Assembly (NCBI GenBank): GCA_035504415.1
Contig: DATJRY010000013.1
Location: 1-64,000, forward strand
DNA length: 64,000 nt
Source of the DNA: Candidatus Sulfotelmatobacter sp.
Lineage (GTDB): Bacteria; Vulcanimicrobiota; Vulcanimicrobiia; Vulcanimicrobiales; Vulcanimicrobiaceae
Reading direction: 5' to 3'
Below the pieces are notes generated by a model. The model saw only the letters and a program-made list of their open reading frames with translations, had not been told where the DNA came from and ran no database searches. The number at the start of each line of letters is the position of its first letter. Positions within the stretch are counted from its first letter, which is position 1. A program made the position numbers and the translations under genes. Of the stretch, positions 1 through 7,384 are shown piece after piece.

Positions 1-1
1 G

Positions 2-145
2 GAGGTGGTGCGCGCCGCCGACCACGCGCTGCTCCAGCCGATGTTCGTGGCCAAGCTCGAGCCGGCCGGGACCGGCTTCGAGCCCAAGCTGCTGCGCACG
101 ATCCCGCGCGAGGCGGTCGCACCGCCGGTGCGTCCCTTCAAATAG
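2..145 (+). CDS. C-terminal end of ABC substrate-binding protein (partial)
   Basis: The window opens inside a reading frame that runs 47 codons to a TAG at 143-145. The visible tail (residues reading DHALLQPMFVAKLE, then a basic, proline-rich end) resembles the C-terminus of periplasmic Leu/Ile/Val-type binding proteins, where a conserved DH pair sits about 40 residues from the end. It lies 7 bases ahead of livG on the same strand, as expected for the binding protein of that importer. The upstream part is outside the window, so the family call rests mainly on context. Confidence 0.6.
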   Translation, partial: EVVRAADHALLQPMFVAKLEPAGTGFEPKLLRTIPREAVAPPVRPFK

Positions 146-155
146 CACCCAGGTG

Positions 156-920
156 ATGGCCGCGGACGGCCCGCCGGTGCTGCGCACGGCGGGCCTCGGC
201 TTGCGTATCGGCGGCGTCGCGATCGTCGACGACGTCTCGCTGGACGTGCGGGAAGGCGAGTTCCTCGTCATCATCGGCCCCAACGGCGCGGGGAAGACGA
301 CGCTCTTCAACCTGCTCTCCGGCGTCACGCAGCCGACGTCGGGTACGATCGACTTCGCCGGTCACGACGTGACCCACGCGCCGACCTACGTGCGCGCGCG
401 GCTGGGAATGGGACGCACGTTTCAGACCTCGACCGTGTTCGCCGGCCTCTCGACGCTCGAGAACGCGCGCCTGGCCGCGCAAGCGTACCTGGGCGGAAGC
501 GCGTCGCTGCTGCGGTTGGCCGACCGCGAGCGCGCACCGCTGGCGCGGGCGCGCGAAGCGCTGGCGAAAGTCGGTTTGAGCGCTCGCGAGAACGTGCACG
601 CGGCTTCGCTCTCGCACGGTGAGAAGCGCAAGCTCGACCTGGCGATCCTGCTGTGCGGCGATCCGCGCGTCGTGCTGCTCGACGAGCCGACGGCGGGGAT
701 GGCGGTCGAGGACGTCCCCGAGATGATGGAGCTGATCGACCGCATCCACCGCGACGAGAACAAGACCGTGCTGATGGTCGAGCACCGCATGGACTTGATC
801 ATGGGGCTGGCCGATCGCATGGCGGTGATGCACCACGGCTCGCTGCTCGCCGTCGACACGCCGGAGGCGATCGTCGCCAACGAGACCGTCCAGTCGGCCT
901 ACCTGGGAGACCCGCTGTGA
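156..920 (+). CDS. livG: Branched-chain amino acid-type ABC transporter ATPase LivG
   Basis: One of the two cytoplasmic ATPases of a HAAT-family importer. The Walker A motif GPNGAGKT lies near residue 42, the signature is the LSHGEKRKLDLA variant typical of LivG, and Walker B reads VVLLDEPTAGM, followed by the switch histidine in MVEHRMD. Length (254 aa) is normal. The start may be GTG 153 or ATG 156, which are in phase; I prefer ATG. The stop TGA is embedded in the GTG start of livF, which indicates translational coupling. The substrate cannot be told from sequence: members carry amino acids, amides, urea or aromatic acids. Confidence 0.93.
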   Translation: MAADGPPVLRTAGLGLRIGGVAIVDDVSLDVREGEFLVIIGPNGAGKTTLFNLLSGVTQPTSGTIDFAGHDVTHAPTYVRARLGMGRTFQTSTVFAGLSTLENARLAAQAYLGGSASLLRLADRERAPLARAREALAKVGLSARENVHAASLSHGEKRKLDLAILLCGDPRVVLLDEPTAGMAVEDVPEMMELIDRIHRDENKTVLMVEHRMDLIMGLADRMAVMHHGSLLAVDTPEAIVANETVQSAYLGDPL

Positions 921-1630
921 GCGCGTTGCTGAGCGTGCGCGACCTCAACGTGCACATCGGCGAGTCGCACATCCTGCAGGGCGTCTCGTTCGACGTGCGC
1001 GAGGGCGGCATCACCGGACTGCTGGGACGTAACGGCGTGGGCAAGACGACCACGCTGCGCGGGATCCTCGGCTTGGTGCCACGGACCGGCAGCGTCACGC
1101 TGGCCGGCGAAGAGCTGATCCACGCGCGTACGCACGACATCGTGCGGCGCGGCGTCGGCTACGTCCCGGAGGACCGCGACGTCTTCGCCGGCCTGACCGT
1201 CGAAGAGAACTTGCGGCTGGCCGAGCGCGCCGGCTCGCCGCTGCGCTACGACCTGGTCTACGAGCTCTTCCCGGAGCTCAAGGAGCGTGCAAGCCAGCGG
1301 GCCGGCACGCTTTCGGGCGGCCAGCAGCAGATGGTCTCGCTGGCGCGCGCGCTGCTCAACGCACAAAACCGGCTGCTGCTGATCGACGAGCCGACCAAGG
1401 GACTCTCGCCGCTGTACGTGCGCAACGTCGCCGACGCGCTGCGCCGCGCCACCGAGGTCGCGACGATCCTGCTCGTCGAGCAGAACCTGCGGGTCGCGCA
1501 GGCGCTGGTCGGCGACGTCGTCGTGCTCGACCAGGGCCGGGTCGCGTTCACCGGCCACGTCGAGCAGCTGCTCGAGGATCCGGCGCTGGCGCGCCAACAT
1601 CTCGGTCTCGCGACCGCGGGGAGTCACTGA
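917..1630 (+). CDS. livF: Branched-chain amino acid-type ABC transporter ATPase LivF
   Basis: Second ATPase of the importer. Walker A is GRNGVGKTT, the signature is LSGGQQQMVSLARAL and Walker B is LLLIDEPTKGLSP, all standard for LivF. The start is the GTG at 917, which overlaps the livG stop (GTGA), giving 237 aa, the usual LivF length. An open frame extends upstream but that part only shadows livG. It works as a heterodimer with LivG beneath the LivH/LivM permeases. Confidence 0.93.
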   Translation: MSALLSVRDLNVHIGESHILQGVSFDVREGGITGLLGRNGVGKTTTLRGILGLVPRTGSVTLAGEELIHARTHDIVRRGVGYVPEDRDVFAGLTVEENLRLAERAGSPLRYDLVYELFPELKERASQRAGTLSGGQQQMVSLARALLNAQNRLLLIDEPTKGLSPLYVRNVADALRRATEVATILLVEQNLRVAQALVGDVVVLDQGRVAFTGHVEQLLEDPALARQHLGLATAGSH

Positions 1631-1636
1631 CCAGCG

Positions 1637-2515
1637 TTGAGTACGATCGCGTTGCTCGCCATCACCGGCATCGGGTTGGGAGCGCTCTACTTTCTCATCG
1701 CCGCCGGCCTCTCGTTGATCTGGGGCCTGATGCGGGTGCTGAACTTCGCGCACGGCGCGTTCTTCACGGTCGCCGCGTACGCCGGCTGGGTCGCCGGAAG
1801 CGCCGTCCCGGGTGGCCCGTGGCTGCAATGGCTGGTCGGTCTGGTGGCGGCGATCGTCGCCGGCGGCGTGTTCGCGACGCTGACCGAAGTCGTGCTGATC
1901 CGCCCGCTCTACGCGCGCCACGTGGGTCAGGTGCTGGTGACGGTCGGCCTCGCGCTGGCGACCGTCGCGCTCGTGCAAGGCGGCTTCGGCAGCGATCCCA
2001 AGCAGCTGACGCTGCCCGACTGGATGGGCGGCACGACGCCGGTGCTCGGCGCCGACATTCCGAACACGCGCTGGATCACGATCGGCGCCGCGCTGCTGGT
2101 GCTGGCGCTGCTGCTGTTCTTCCTGCGGCGTACGCGCTACGGTTTGATCGTGCGCGCGGGCGTCGAGAACCGCGCGATGGTCGAAGCGCTCGGCATCGAC
2201 GTCCAGCGCGCCTTCACGCTGGTCTTCGCGATCGGCGGCATGGCCGCGGGTTTGGCCGGCTGGCTGGCCGGCGCATACTACGGCACGATCGATCCGGTGC
2301 GCGGCAGCGCGATGCTGATCTTCGCTTTCATCGTGGTCGTCATCGGCGGATTGGGCTCGGTCGTCGGCTCGGCGATCGCGGCGGTGGTGGTCGGTGTCCT
2401 GCAGCAATTCCTCAACTTCTACGGCGCCGCCGGCGTCGGCGATTTCGCGGTCGTGCTGCTGCTGGCGGGCGTCTTGCTGATTCGACCGGGCGGCTTCGCC
2501 GGAGCGGCGGCGTGA
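1637..2515 (+). CDS. livH: Branched-chain amino acid-type ABC permease LivH
   Basis: Polytopic inner-membrane permease of about 292 aa with eight or so hydrophobic segments. The family motif GLSLIWGLMRVLNFAHGAFF is near the N-terminus and the permease loop reading RAGVENRAMVEALGID, which contacts the ATPases, is near residue 175. The start is a TTG six bases after the livF stop. The stop TGA overlaps the GTG start of livM. Substrate specificity is set by the binding protein, mostly outside the window. Confidence 0.92.
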   Translation: MSTIALLAITGIGLGALYFLIAAGLSLIWGLMRVLNFAHGAFFTVAAYAGWVAGSAVPGGPWLQWLVGLVAAIVAGGVFATLTEVVLIRPLYARHVGQVLVTVGLALATVALVQGGFGSDPKQLTLPDWMGGTTPVLGADIPNTRWITIGAALLVLALLLFFLRRTRYGLIVRAGVENRAMVEALGIDVQRAFTLVFAIGGMAAGLAGWLAGAYYGTIDPVRGSAMLIFAFIVVVIGGLGSVVGSAIAAVVVGVLQQFLNFYGAAGVGDFAVVLLLAGVLLIRPGGFAGAAA

Positions 2516-3531
2516 ACCGCGTCGCGCGCATCGTGGTGCTGGCGCTGATCGGCGTCGTGCTGATCGCGCTGCCCTGGATCGGCGTGTCGATTCCGGCGAT
2601 CTTCGACGCGCCGCTCGACGCGCCGGGAACGCTCAACCTGCTCGGCCTGTGCTTCGTGTTCGGCGCGCTGGCGCTCACCTACGACCTCGTCTTCGGCTAC
2701 GTCGGCCTGCTCTCGTTCGGGCACGCGCTCTACTTCACCGCCGGCGTCTACGTCACGGCGATCGCGCTCAACCGCTGGCACTTGCCGCTGGGCGGCGCGA
2801 TCGCGGTGAGCGCGGTGGTCGGGATCCTCTTGCCGCTGGTGCTAGGCGCGATCTGCCTGCGCATGCGCGACATCCCGTTCGCGATGGTGACGCTCGCCTT
2901 CGCCGAAGCCGGCTCGATCCTGGTGATGCAGAATCCCGGCGGCCTGACCGGCGGTGAGGAAGGCTTGGCGCTCGGACCGGACGTGCTGCCGTCCGCGCTG
3001 GTCGGCGTCGCCAACACGCACAACCTCTACTGGATCGCGCTGGCCGCGCTGATCGTCACCTACGCCGTCGCCTGGTGGGCGGTGAACTCGCCGGCCGGGC
3101 ACGTCTGGCAGGCGATTCGCGAGAACGAGCGCCGGGTCGGCGTGCTCGGCCTCAACCCGTATCTCTACAAGCTCGGCGCGTTCGTGCTGGCCGGCTTTCT
3201 CGCGTCGTGCGCGGGGATCGTGTACCTGCTGCTGCAGGGCGGCGCGAATCCCGAAGTGACCACCTCGAGCTTCACGCTGGCGCTGCTGGTGATGGTCGTC
3301 TTGGGCGGTGTCGGAACGCTATGGGGCGCGGTGCTGGGCGGGATCGTTTACGAGTATCTCGACTTCCGCCTCGTCGGCCTCTCCAACAGCGGCGCCGTCG
3401 CCTCGCTGCCGGCGTTGCTGCGCGTCCCGCTCTCCGAGCCGCTGTTCTTGCTCGGCGTGCTCTTCATCGTGCTGGTGCTGTTCGTCCCCGGCGGCCTCGC
3501 CGGCGCGGTCCGACGGCTACGGCCCGCCTAG
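2512..3531 (+). CDS. livM: Branched-chain amino acid-type ABC permease LivM
   Basis: Second permease, 339 aa, with the LivM hallmarks YDLVFGYVGLLSFGHALYF near residue 60 and the cytoplasmic loop IRENERRVGVLGLNP. The start is the GTG at 2512 inside the livH stop (GTGA), so all four importer genes are translationally coupled or nearly so. It is the last gene of the operon. It converges on the G1 peptidase gene with 14 bases between stops and no obvious hairpin there. Confidence 0.92.
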   Translation: MNRVARIVVLALIGVVLIALPWIGVSIPAIFDAPLDAPGTLNLLGLCFVFGALALTYDLVFGYVGLLSFGHALYFTAGVYVTAIALNRWHLPLGGAIAVSAVVGILLPLVLGAICLRMRDIPFAMVTLAFAEAGSILVMQNPGGLTGGEEGLALGPDVLPSALVGVANTHNLYWIALAALIVTYAVAWWAVNSPAGHVWQAIRENERRVGVLGLNPYLYKLGAFVLAGFLASCAGIVYLLLQGGANPEVTTSSFTLALLVMVVLGGVGTLWGAVLGGIVYEYLDFRLVGLSNSGAVASLPALLRVPLSEPLFLLGVLFIVLVLFVPGGLAGAVRRLRPA

Positions 3532-3545
3532 CGAGGCCGCAAAGC

Positions 3546-4877
3546 CTAGTAGTAATTGACCCAGTTCAGGTAGAGCTCGGAGTCGGAAGACGTCGCCGTC
3601 CCGGTCGCCAGCGTATCGCCGCTAACGCCGAGCATCGTGTCGTTCTCGAGGTTCCAATAGGTCGCCGTTTGACCATAGTCAAGGTACGTGCCGCCGCTCT
3701 CCACCTCGGCGCCGTATATCAGGACGCTTCCGACATCGGTCAGGTCGTACTCGTCGCTGCCGTTGAGCGTCGGGCGCTCGAGGATCCATTCGGCCGAGTC
3801 CATCGCGAACGCCGAACCGACGTTGCTCCAGTTCCCCGATGACGCCGTCCCCGACGTCAGGTCTTCGCAATAGTGACGGACGCTGACGCCGCTTCCGGTC
3901 ACCTGGGCGGTGGAGCAAAAGACCGTGTCGCCGGGCGCGACGTTGAAGTCGTTCTCGTCGCTCGGCTCGACGGGGTAGTACTCGTGCCACATCACAAAAT
4001 CCCAAAACTGCGGCAGCCAGATGCCGAACTCGTCCTTCTCGTGGGTCGCGTTGATATCGACGCCCTCTTGGAACACGTTCGCGTGCTCGACGGGTCCATT
4101 GCCGTCGATTCCGACCCAGATCGCCGACTCGCAAAACGTCGTCGCGCAGACCGGATCGGCCGGGATTGTCCAATACCCTTGCACGTATTGAAACGTGCCC
4201 TGCGGACCTTGACTAGTGTAGCCCGACCAATTCGGGTACCCGACGAAGGTGGTGGTATGCTGAACGTTCGGATCCGCGGTCGAGGTAGTGACGAAATGCT
4301 GAATCGGCGTTACGGCTGCCTTCAACCAGGCGTTGTAGGACGCGGTCCCCGTGGTCGCCGGCGGCCGTGTCGGCAGGTGCGCCGCGATCAGTTGCTCCGG
4401 TGTGGCGGACCGCGGGTCAAACCCGAGTCTCGCAATCGCCTGCTGGACGTCGCTGTCGCTTGCGATCGGCGCGATCGGAGCCGCAGCCGTCACGGGTCGC
4501 GCGGTCTTGGGATCGATGGTGATCGTTCGTTGACCCGCTCCGGAACCGCAAGATGCGGTCACGGGATCCAGCTTGCTGGTCGCCATCGCGCTGACGTAGA
4601 GCGTGCCGTCCCCGTTCTGATCGGTATAGAATGCCAATGGCGCTGAAGCGCCCGTAGACGACGACAGCGTGCAGCGAACGTTCGGCGCAGCTGCAATTCG
4701 AATCGCGCTGAACTGCTGCGGCGGGTTCGACGGCAGTGAGGCCGTTCGCCGAACGACGGACGCCGGGGCGTCCGCGTGACCAGGATCAACGAACGAACCA
4801 GCTCCTCCTGAGCACGCGTTCAGCACGAACACAGCAAAGGGCAAAGAAGCCGCAGCAAAGCCAGCGAAGAGCCGCAT
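3546..4877 (-). CDS. G1-family glutamic peptidase (eqolisin), putative lipoprotein
   Basis: Secreted acid-type protease of 443 aa. From the ATG at 4877 (preceded by GGAAGAA) the protein starts with a hydrophobic signal ending LNAC, a plausible lipobox with Cys22, then a roughly 190-residue prodomain-like region. The catalytic domain follows: NWSGY at about 216-220, WVGIDG at about 254-259, the presumed catalytic Gln270 in VFQEGVD and Glu299 in MWHEYYP. The same Gln/Glu pair defines fungal scytalidoglutamic peptidase. Four or more cysteines in the domain suggest disulfides. The gene looks lower in GC than its neighbours, which may reflect transfer. An ATG 14 codons upstream has no SD and is disfavoured. 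The family call is strong; activity and lipidation are inferred. Confidence 0.85.
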   Translation of the reverse strand: MRLFAGFAAASLPFAVFVLNACSGGAGSFVDPGHADAPASVVRRTASLPSNPPQQFSAIRIAAAPNVRCTLSSSTGASAPLAFYTDQNGDGTLYVSAMATSKLDPVTASCGSGAGQRTITIDPKTARPVTAAAPIAPIASDSDVQQAIARLGFDPRSATPEQLIAAHLPTRPPATTGTASYNAWLKAAVTPIQHFVTTSTADPNVQHTTTFVGYPNWSGYTSQGPQGTFQYVQGYWTIPADPVCATTFCESAIWVGIDGNGPVEHANVFQEGVDINATHEKDEFGIWLPQFWDFVMWHEYYPVEPSDENDFNVAPGDTVFCSTAQVTGSGVSVRHYCEDLTSGTASSGNWSNVGSAFAMDSAEWILERPTLNGSDEYDLTDVGSVLIYGAEVESGGTYLDYGQTATYWNLENDTMLGVSGDTLATGTATSSDSELYLNWVNYY

Positions 4878-4930
4878 CGGTTCTTCCTTTCTCAACACCC
4901 TAAGAAGGCAAAGTGTCAAGTTGCTTTACG

Positions 4931-4959
4931 ATCGTATGGTGACGCAACCGGATCGTCAA
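4931..4959 (-). promoter_or_regulatory. Predicted sigma-70-like promoter of the G1 peptidase gene
   Basis: On the minus strand TTGACG (4954-4959) is followed, after exactly 17 bases, by TACGAT (4931-4936). Transcription would begin near 4924, leaving a 47-base leader before the ATG at 4877. The surrounding 4880-4980 is clearly more AT-rich than the genome. A six-base inverted repeat, CTTATC/GATAAG (4960-4977), lies just upstream. Confidence 0.5.
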
Positions 4960-4978
4960 CTTATCAAAACAGATAAGA

Positions 4979-5009
4979 AAAAGCGACCCGGCGTAGCCGG
5001 GCCGCTTTT
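4979..5009 (-). terminator. Rho-independent terminator of the outer-membrane barrel gene
   Basis: A long hairpin: AAAAGCG-A-CCCGGC (4979-4992), loop GTA, then GCCGGG-C-CGCTTTT (4996-5009). Read on the minus strand the stem is followed by a run of T residues, and it lies about 45 bases after the stop of the gene ending at 5054. The A/T-flanked stem could also work in the plus direction, but no plus-strand gene ends here. Confidence 0.8.
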
Positions 5010-5053
5010 CGTTGTACGGGGGTTCTGGACTTCGTTCGTTGTCTCTTCGGCGG

Positions 5054-6037
5054 CTAACCGCGGAAGTGGAAGTCCAGGCCGATGTTGACGGTGGTCAGAC
5101 GGACCCAATCGTTGGTCGCGCCGGCCGGGTTGGGCAACCCGTCGCGGATCGTGCCGAACGGGTAGTTGAGGCTCGTCTCTTCCTTCAGGTTGACGATCGC
5201 GGCGTGGAACACCAGCCACGGCGCGAACACCTTGACCAGACCGGCGACCGTCACGTTGTAGTATTCCGGACCCGGGTCGGAGGCGAAGTAGTCCGCCAGG
5301 CGTCCGAACTGGAAGAACGGGATGATCGTGTGGTTGTGGTCGATCGGAACGTGCACGGCAATCGACGCCGGATAGATGAAGCCACTGCCGCCATAGGGTT
5401 GATAGACGGGGTTCGACTGCGGCAGACCGGTGAACGCGTTGATGATCGTCGGCGTCTGCCACGGCGCGGCCAATGCGGCGTTGTACGGGTGGTCGACGTA
5501 CTGAGCCTGCAGGTCGAAGTCGAAGATCGGCCCGATCGAACTCAGCGGCCCGAAGGCGTAGTTCACGCCGACGAACGGACCGTGGTAGCCGATCCAGCCG
5601 GGGTTCTGGGCGTCGGCCGGGCAGCATTCGCGGCTGCGGTTCTTGTAACCGGCGGTGATCGAGACGCCCGAGCCGGCGTTCCATTTCAGACCTTCGGTGT
5701 CGAAGCGGTCGCGCAATTGCCCGATCGGGACGCGTGCCGGACCGATCTGGAGCGTGTCCAGGGTGAAGTCGGCGTTGTCGTGCGAGTAATAGATGCTCAG
5801 CGCCTTGTTGATCGTGATGTTGGCGCCGTAGTCGAGGAACGTTTCGTTGGTGTCGCCGGCCGCCGTCTGATTCTGTTCGGGCTGACCGCCGTTCGTCGAC
5901 ACGACGTAGAGCGGGGTCACGGTGAGAACGACGCGGCTGAATGGGTCGTCGGCGAAGGCGGGAGCGGCTGTCGTTGCCGCCAGCACTACGCCGAACGCGG
6001 CGGCGGCCGCCTTGGCGAAGAGAGTGCGTCCTGTCAT
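5054..6037 (-). CDS. Putative outer-membrane beta-barrel protein
   Basis: Exported protein of 327 aa. The ATG at 6037 has a strong AGGAGAG SD and gives a classical signal peptide ending APAFA before DD. The mature part lacks hydrophobic helices and alternates polar and aromatic residues; it ends LDFHFRG, a beta-signal-like terminus with alternating aromatics. This fits a porin-like barrel in the outer membrane, but I recognise no named family. Two adjacent cysteines (RECCPAD) are unusual for a barrel. It is monocistronic, with its own terminator at 4979-5009 and a long upstream region. An upstream in-frame extension of 52 codons is not needed. Confidence 0.65.
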   Translation of the reverse strand: MTGRTLFAKAAAAAFGVVLAATTAAPAFADDPFSRVVLTVTPLYVVSTNGGQPEQNQTAAGDTNETFLDYGANITINKALSIYYSHDNADFTLDTLQIGPARVPIGQLRDRFDTEGLKWNAGSGVSITAGYKNRSRECCPADAQNPGWIGYHGPFVGVNYAFGPLSSIGPIFDFDLQAQYVDHPYNAALAAPWQTPTIINAFTGLPQSNPVYQPYGGSGFIYPASIAVHVPIDHNHTIIPFFQFGRLADYFASDPGPEYYNVTVAGLVKVFAPWLVFHAAIVNLKEETSLNYPFGTIRDGLPNPAGATNDWVRLTTVNIGLDFHFRG

Positions 6038-6230
6038 CGGCTCTCCTGAAAGAGATGAGGAGTGGTGAGACGCTCTCGCTGCAGGTTCCGAGGCCCGGAC
6101 GTGGGGAGCCGCTCCGAAACGACGCGCCCCATGAAGAAAGTCCCGTGCGTCTACGCCGACGCCCGAAACTCCTTTGTGCCCTTGATCGTGCAAAAAGAAC
6201 GTTTTTCCGTTAAGCAGCCCTGTGAGGCAA

Positions 6231-6260
6231 TACTTAACACCCCAACGACCTGCTCGTCAA
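6231..6260 (-). promoter_or_regulatory. Possible promoter in the region upstream of the barrel gene
   Basis: The 6038-6306 gap holds no gene. Its 6180-6280 part is AT-rich against the genome. On the minus strand TTGACG (6255-6260) lies 18 bases from TAAGTA (6231-6236), a good -35 with a weak -10. Use would give a leader of about 190 bases, long enough for post-transcriptional control, though I see no recognisable riboswitch. Confidence 0.3.
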
Positions 6261-6306
6261 ATAAGTTCCTGAAAAGGGTGCCGCTAGGCCTGCCGGGGAC
6301 CGCGGC

Positions 6307-6822
6307 CTATTCGTCGCTCGACGTGCTCGAATGGGCCGCCCAGGGGCGGTGCGTGACCGTCTCGGTGGCGGCGGAGGCCAGCGCCACGGAGCAGCGCTGC
6401 AGCGCGCTCATGAGCGTGTCGAACTGCTCGGGGCCGAGCTCGTCGCGCAAATAGTTCTCGATCGCGGCGGCCCGCGTCTCGGCGCGCGCGAGGAGATCCT
6501 CGCCGGCCGGCGTCAGCCGCGTCTCCAACGTGCGCCCGCCGGTCGGGCACGGAACCCGCCGGATCAGGCCGCGGGCCTCGAGCCGCGCGACGGTCGCGCT
6601 CATCGCCTGGGGGGTCACGAAGCTCGCCCGGGCGAGCTCGGCGGCGGAAATGTCGGCGTTCATCGCGATGAGCGCCATCGCCAGGAACTGTTGACCGGTC
6701 AGGCCCAGCTCGTCGAGCTCGCGCTCGAGGGCCGCTTTCGAGACGCCTTGGGCGTACTTCAGGACGGCGAGCAGGTGGCCACTGTAGCAGTAGAGGGCGG
6801 CGTCGGGGAGGAGATTTTCCAT
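6307..6822 (-). CDS. MarR-family transcriptional regulator
   Basis: Winged-helix regulator of about 171 aa. The DNA-binding core reads ISAAELARASFVTPQAMS, the recognition helix region, followed by the wing GLIRRVPCPTGGRTLETRLT and the helix LTPAGEDLLA. The start is uncertain: ATG 6822 or ATG 6840, neither with a clear SD; the TTG further upstream (6879) falls inside a hairpin and is unlikely. It lies downstream of a small exported protein whose promoter carries a MarR-like palindrome, so the two may be co-transcribed and autoregulated. A ligand cannot be predicted; Cys115 in the wing might allow redox sensing. Confidence 0.85.
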   Translation of the reverse strand: MENLLPDAALYCYSGHLLAVLKYAQGVSKAALERELDELGLTGQQFLAMALIAMNADISAAELARASFVTPQAMSATVARLEARGLIRRVPCPTGGRTLETRLTPAGEDLLARAETRAAAIENYLRDELGPEQFDTLMSALQRCSVALASAATETVTHRPWAAHSSTSSDE

Positions 6823-6840
6823 GGGGCGGGGTCCGGCCAT

Positions 6841-6863
6841 GGCCGTCCCACTTCGGGACGGCC
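6841..6863. promoter_or_regulatory. 9-bp inverted repeat ahead of the MarR gene
   Basis: GGCCGTCCC, a five-base spacer, then GGGACGGCC: a perfect nine-base inverted repeat immediately upstream of the candidate ATG at 6840. It has no T-tract, so it is not a classical terminator. It could be a protein-binding site or an RNA hairpin limiting marR translation. Confidence 0.35.
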
Positions 6864-6875
6864 ACGACGGGTCTT

Positions 6876-6892
6876 GCAAGAAACCTTCTTGC
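6876..6892. other. Short hairpin between exported protein and MarR genes
   Basis: GCAAGAA, loop ACC, TTCTTGC: a perfect seven-base inverted repeat starting seven bases after the stop of the exported-protein gene on the minus strand. There is no U-tract, so it may be a weak attenuator or a processing or stability element between the two genes. Confidence 0.3.
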
Positions 6893-6898
6893 GCGGGG

Positions 6899-7291
6899 CT
6901 AGGCGTGCCAGGTGGTGCCGTCGCTGAACGTGACGGCCTCGACGTCGCACGAGGTCGGGGCGGCGACGGTCGGGACGAAGTCGTTCGTGATCTCGGTGCC
7001 GGGGGCGAAGCTGCCCTGGGCGACGATGGTCTGCGTCTGGCCGCCGGCGTGGACGGCGAACTCGACGGCGGTCGCCGGGCGGTCGCCGTTGTTGACGAAC
7101 GAGATGCTCAGGTCGCCGGAGCTGAACGTCGGGGACGCGCCTTCGTTGTAGGCGCCGTTCTCCTGCACGTTGACCGCGCAGCCGACGACGGAGACCGGAG
7201 AGACGCCCTGTTGTGCGCTGGCGGGGAGGGCCGCGGCCGACACGCCCAGGGTGGCAGCGGCGAAGGAGGCGAGGAGAAGCTTGCTGGTCAT
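6899..7291 (-). CDS. Small exported protein of unknown function
   Basis: 130 aa with a clear signal peptide ending PASA before QQ. The mature protein (about 103 aa) has two cysteines, near residues 38 and 115, that could form one disulfide, and is beta-rich by appearance (repeated polar/hydrophobic alternation, NGD and GT turns). I recognise no family. No good SD precedes the ATG at 7291; AAAGGAC lies too far upstream. The promoter region 7349-7378 carries an AT-rich palindrome and the next gene encodes MarR, so expression is probably MarR-controlled. Confidence 0.7.
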   Translation of the reverse strand: MTSKLLLASFAAATLGVSAAALPASAQQGVSPVSVVGCAVNVQENGAYNEGASPTFSSGDLSISFVNNGDRPATAVEFAVHAGGQTQTIVAQGSFAPGTEITNDFVPTVAAPTSCDVEAVTFSDGTTWHA

Positions 7292-7348
7292 GGTGTGTCC
7301 GTTGGTGTCCTTTGGCGGCCGAGCCGCCGGTAGTTCTTGAACACACCC

Positions 7349-7373
7349 TTTATATCATATTGATTGATATAAA
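7349..7373. promoter_or_regulatory. AT-rich palindromic operator overlapping a promoter
   Basis: TTTATATCA, seven bases, TGATATAAA: a perfect nine-base half-site palindrome. On the minus strand a promoter reads TTGTCT (7373-7378 region) then, 18 bases on, TATAAA (7349-7354), so the palindrome covers the spacer and -10. Such AT-rich palindromes are typical MarR sites. A bound repressor would block transcription of the exported protein and, by read-through, of marR. Confidence 0.65.
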
Positions 7374-7384
7374 GACAACAGACT

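Noticed and set aside
6877-6879. TTG as the MarR start
   Set aside because: It lies in a hairpin, has no SD and adds residues not expected in the family.
7349-7373. Terminator of the chemoreceptor gene
   Set aside because: AT-only stem without a following T-run; it coincides with promoter hexamers, so an operator is the better reading.
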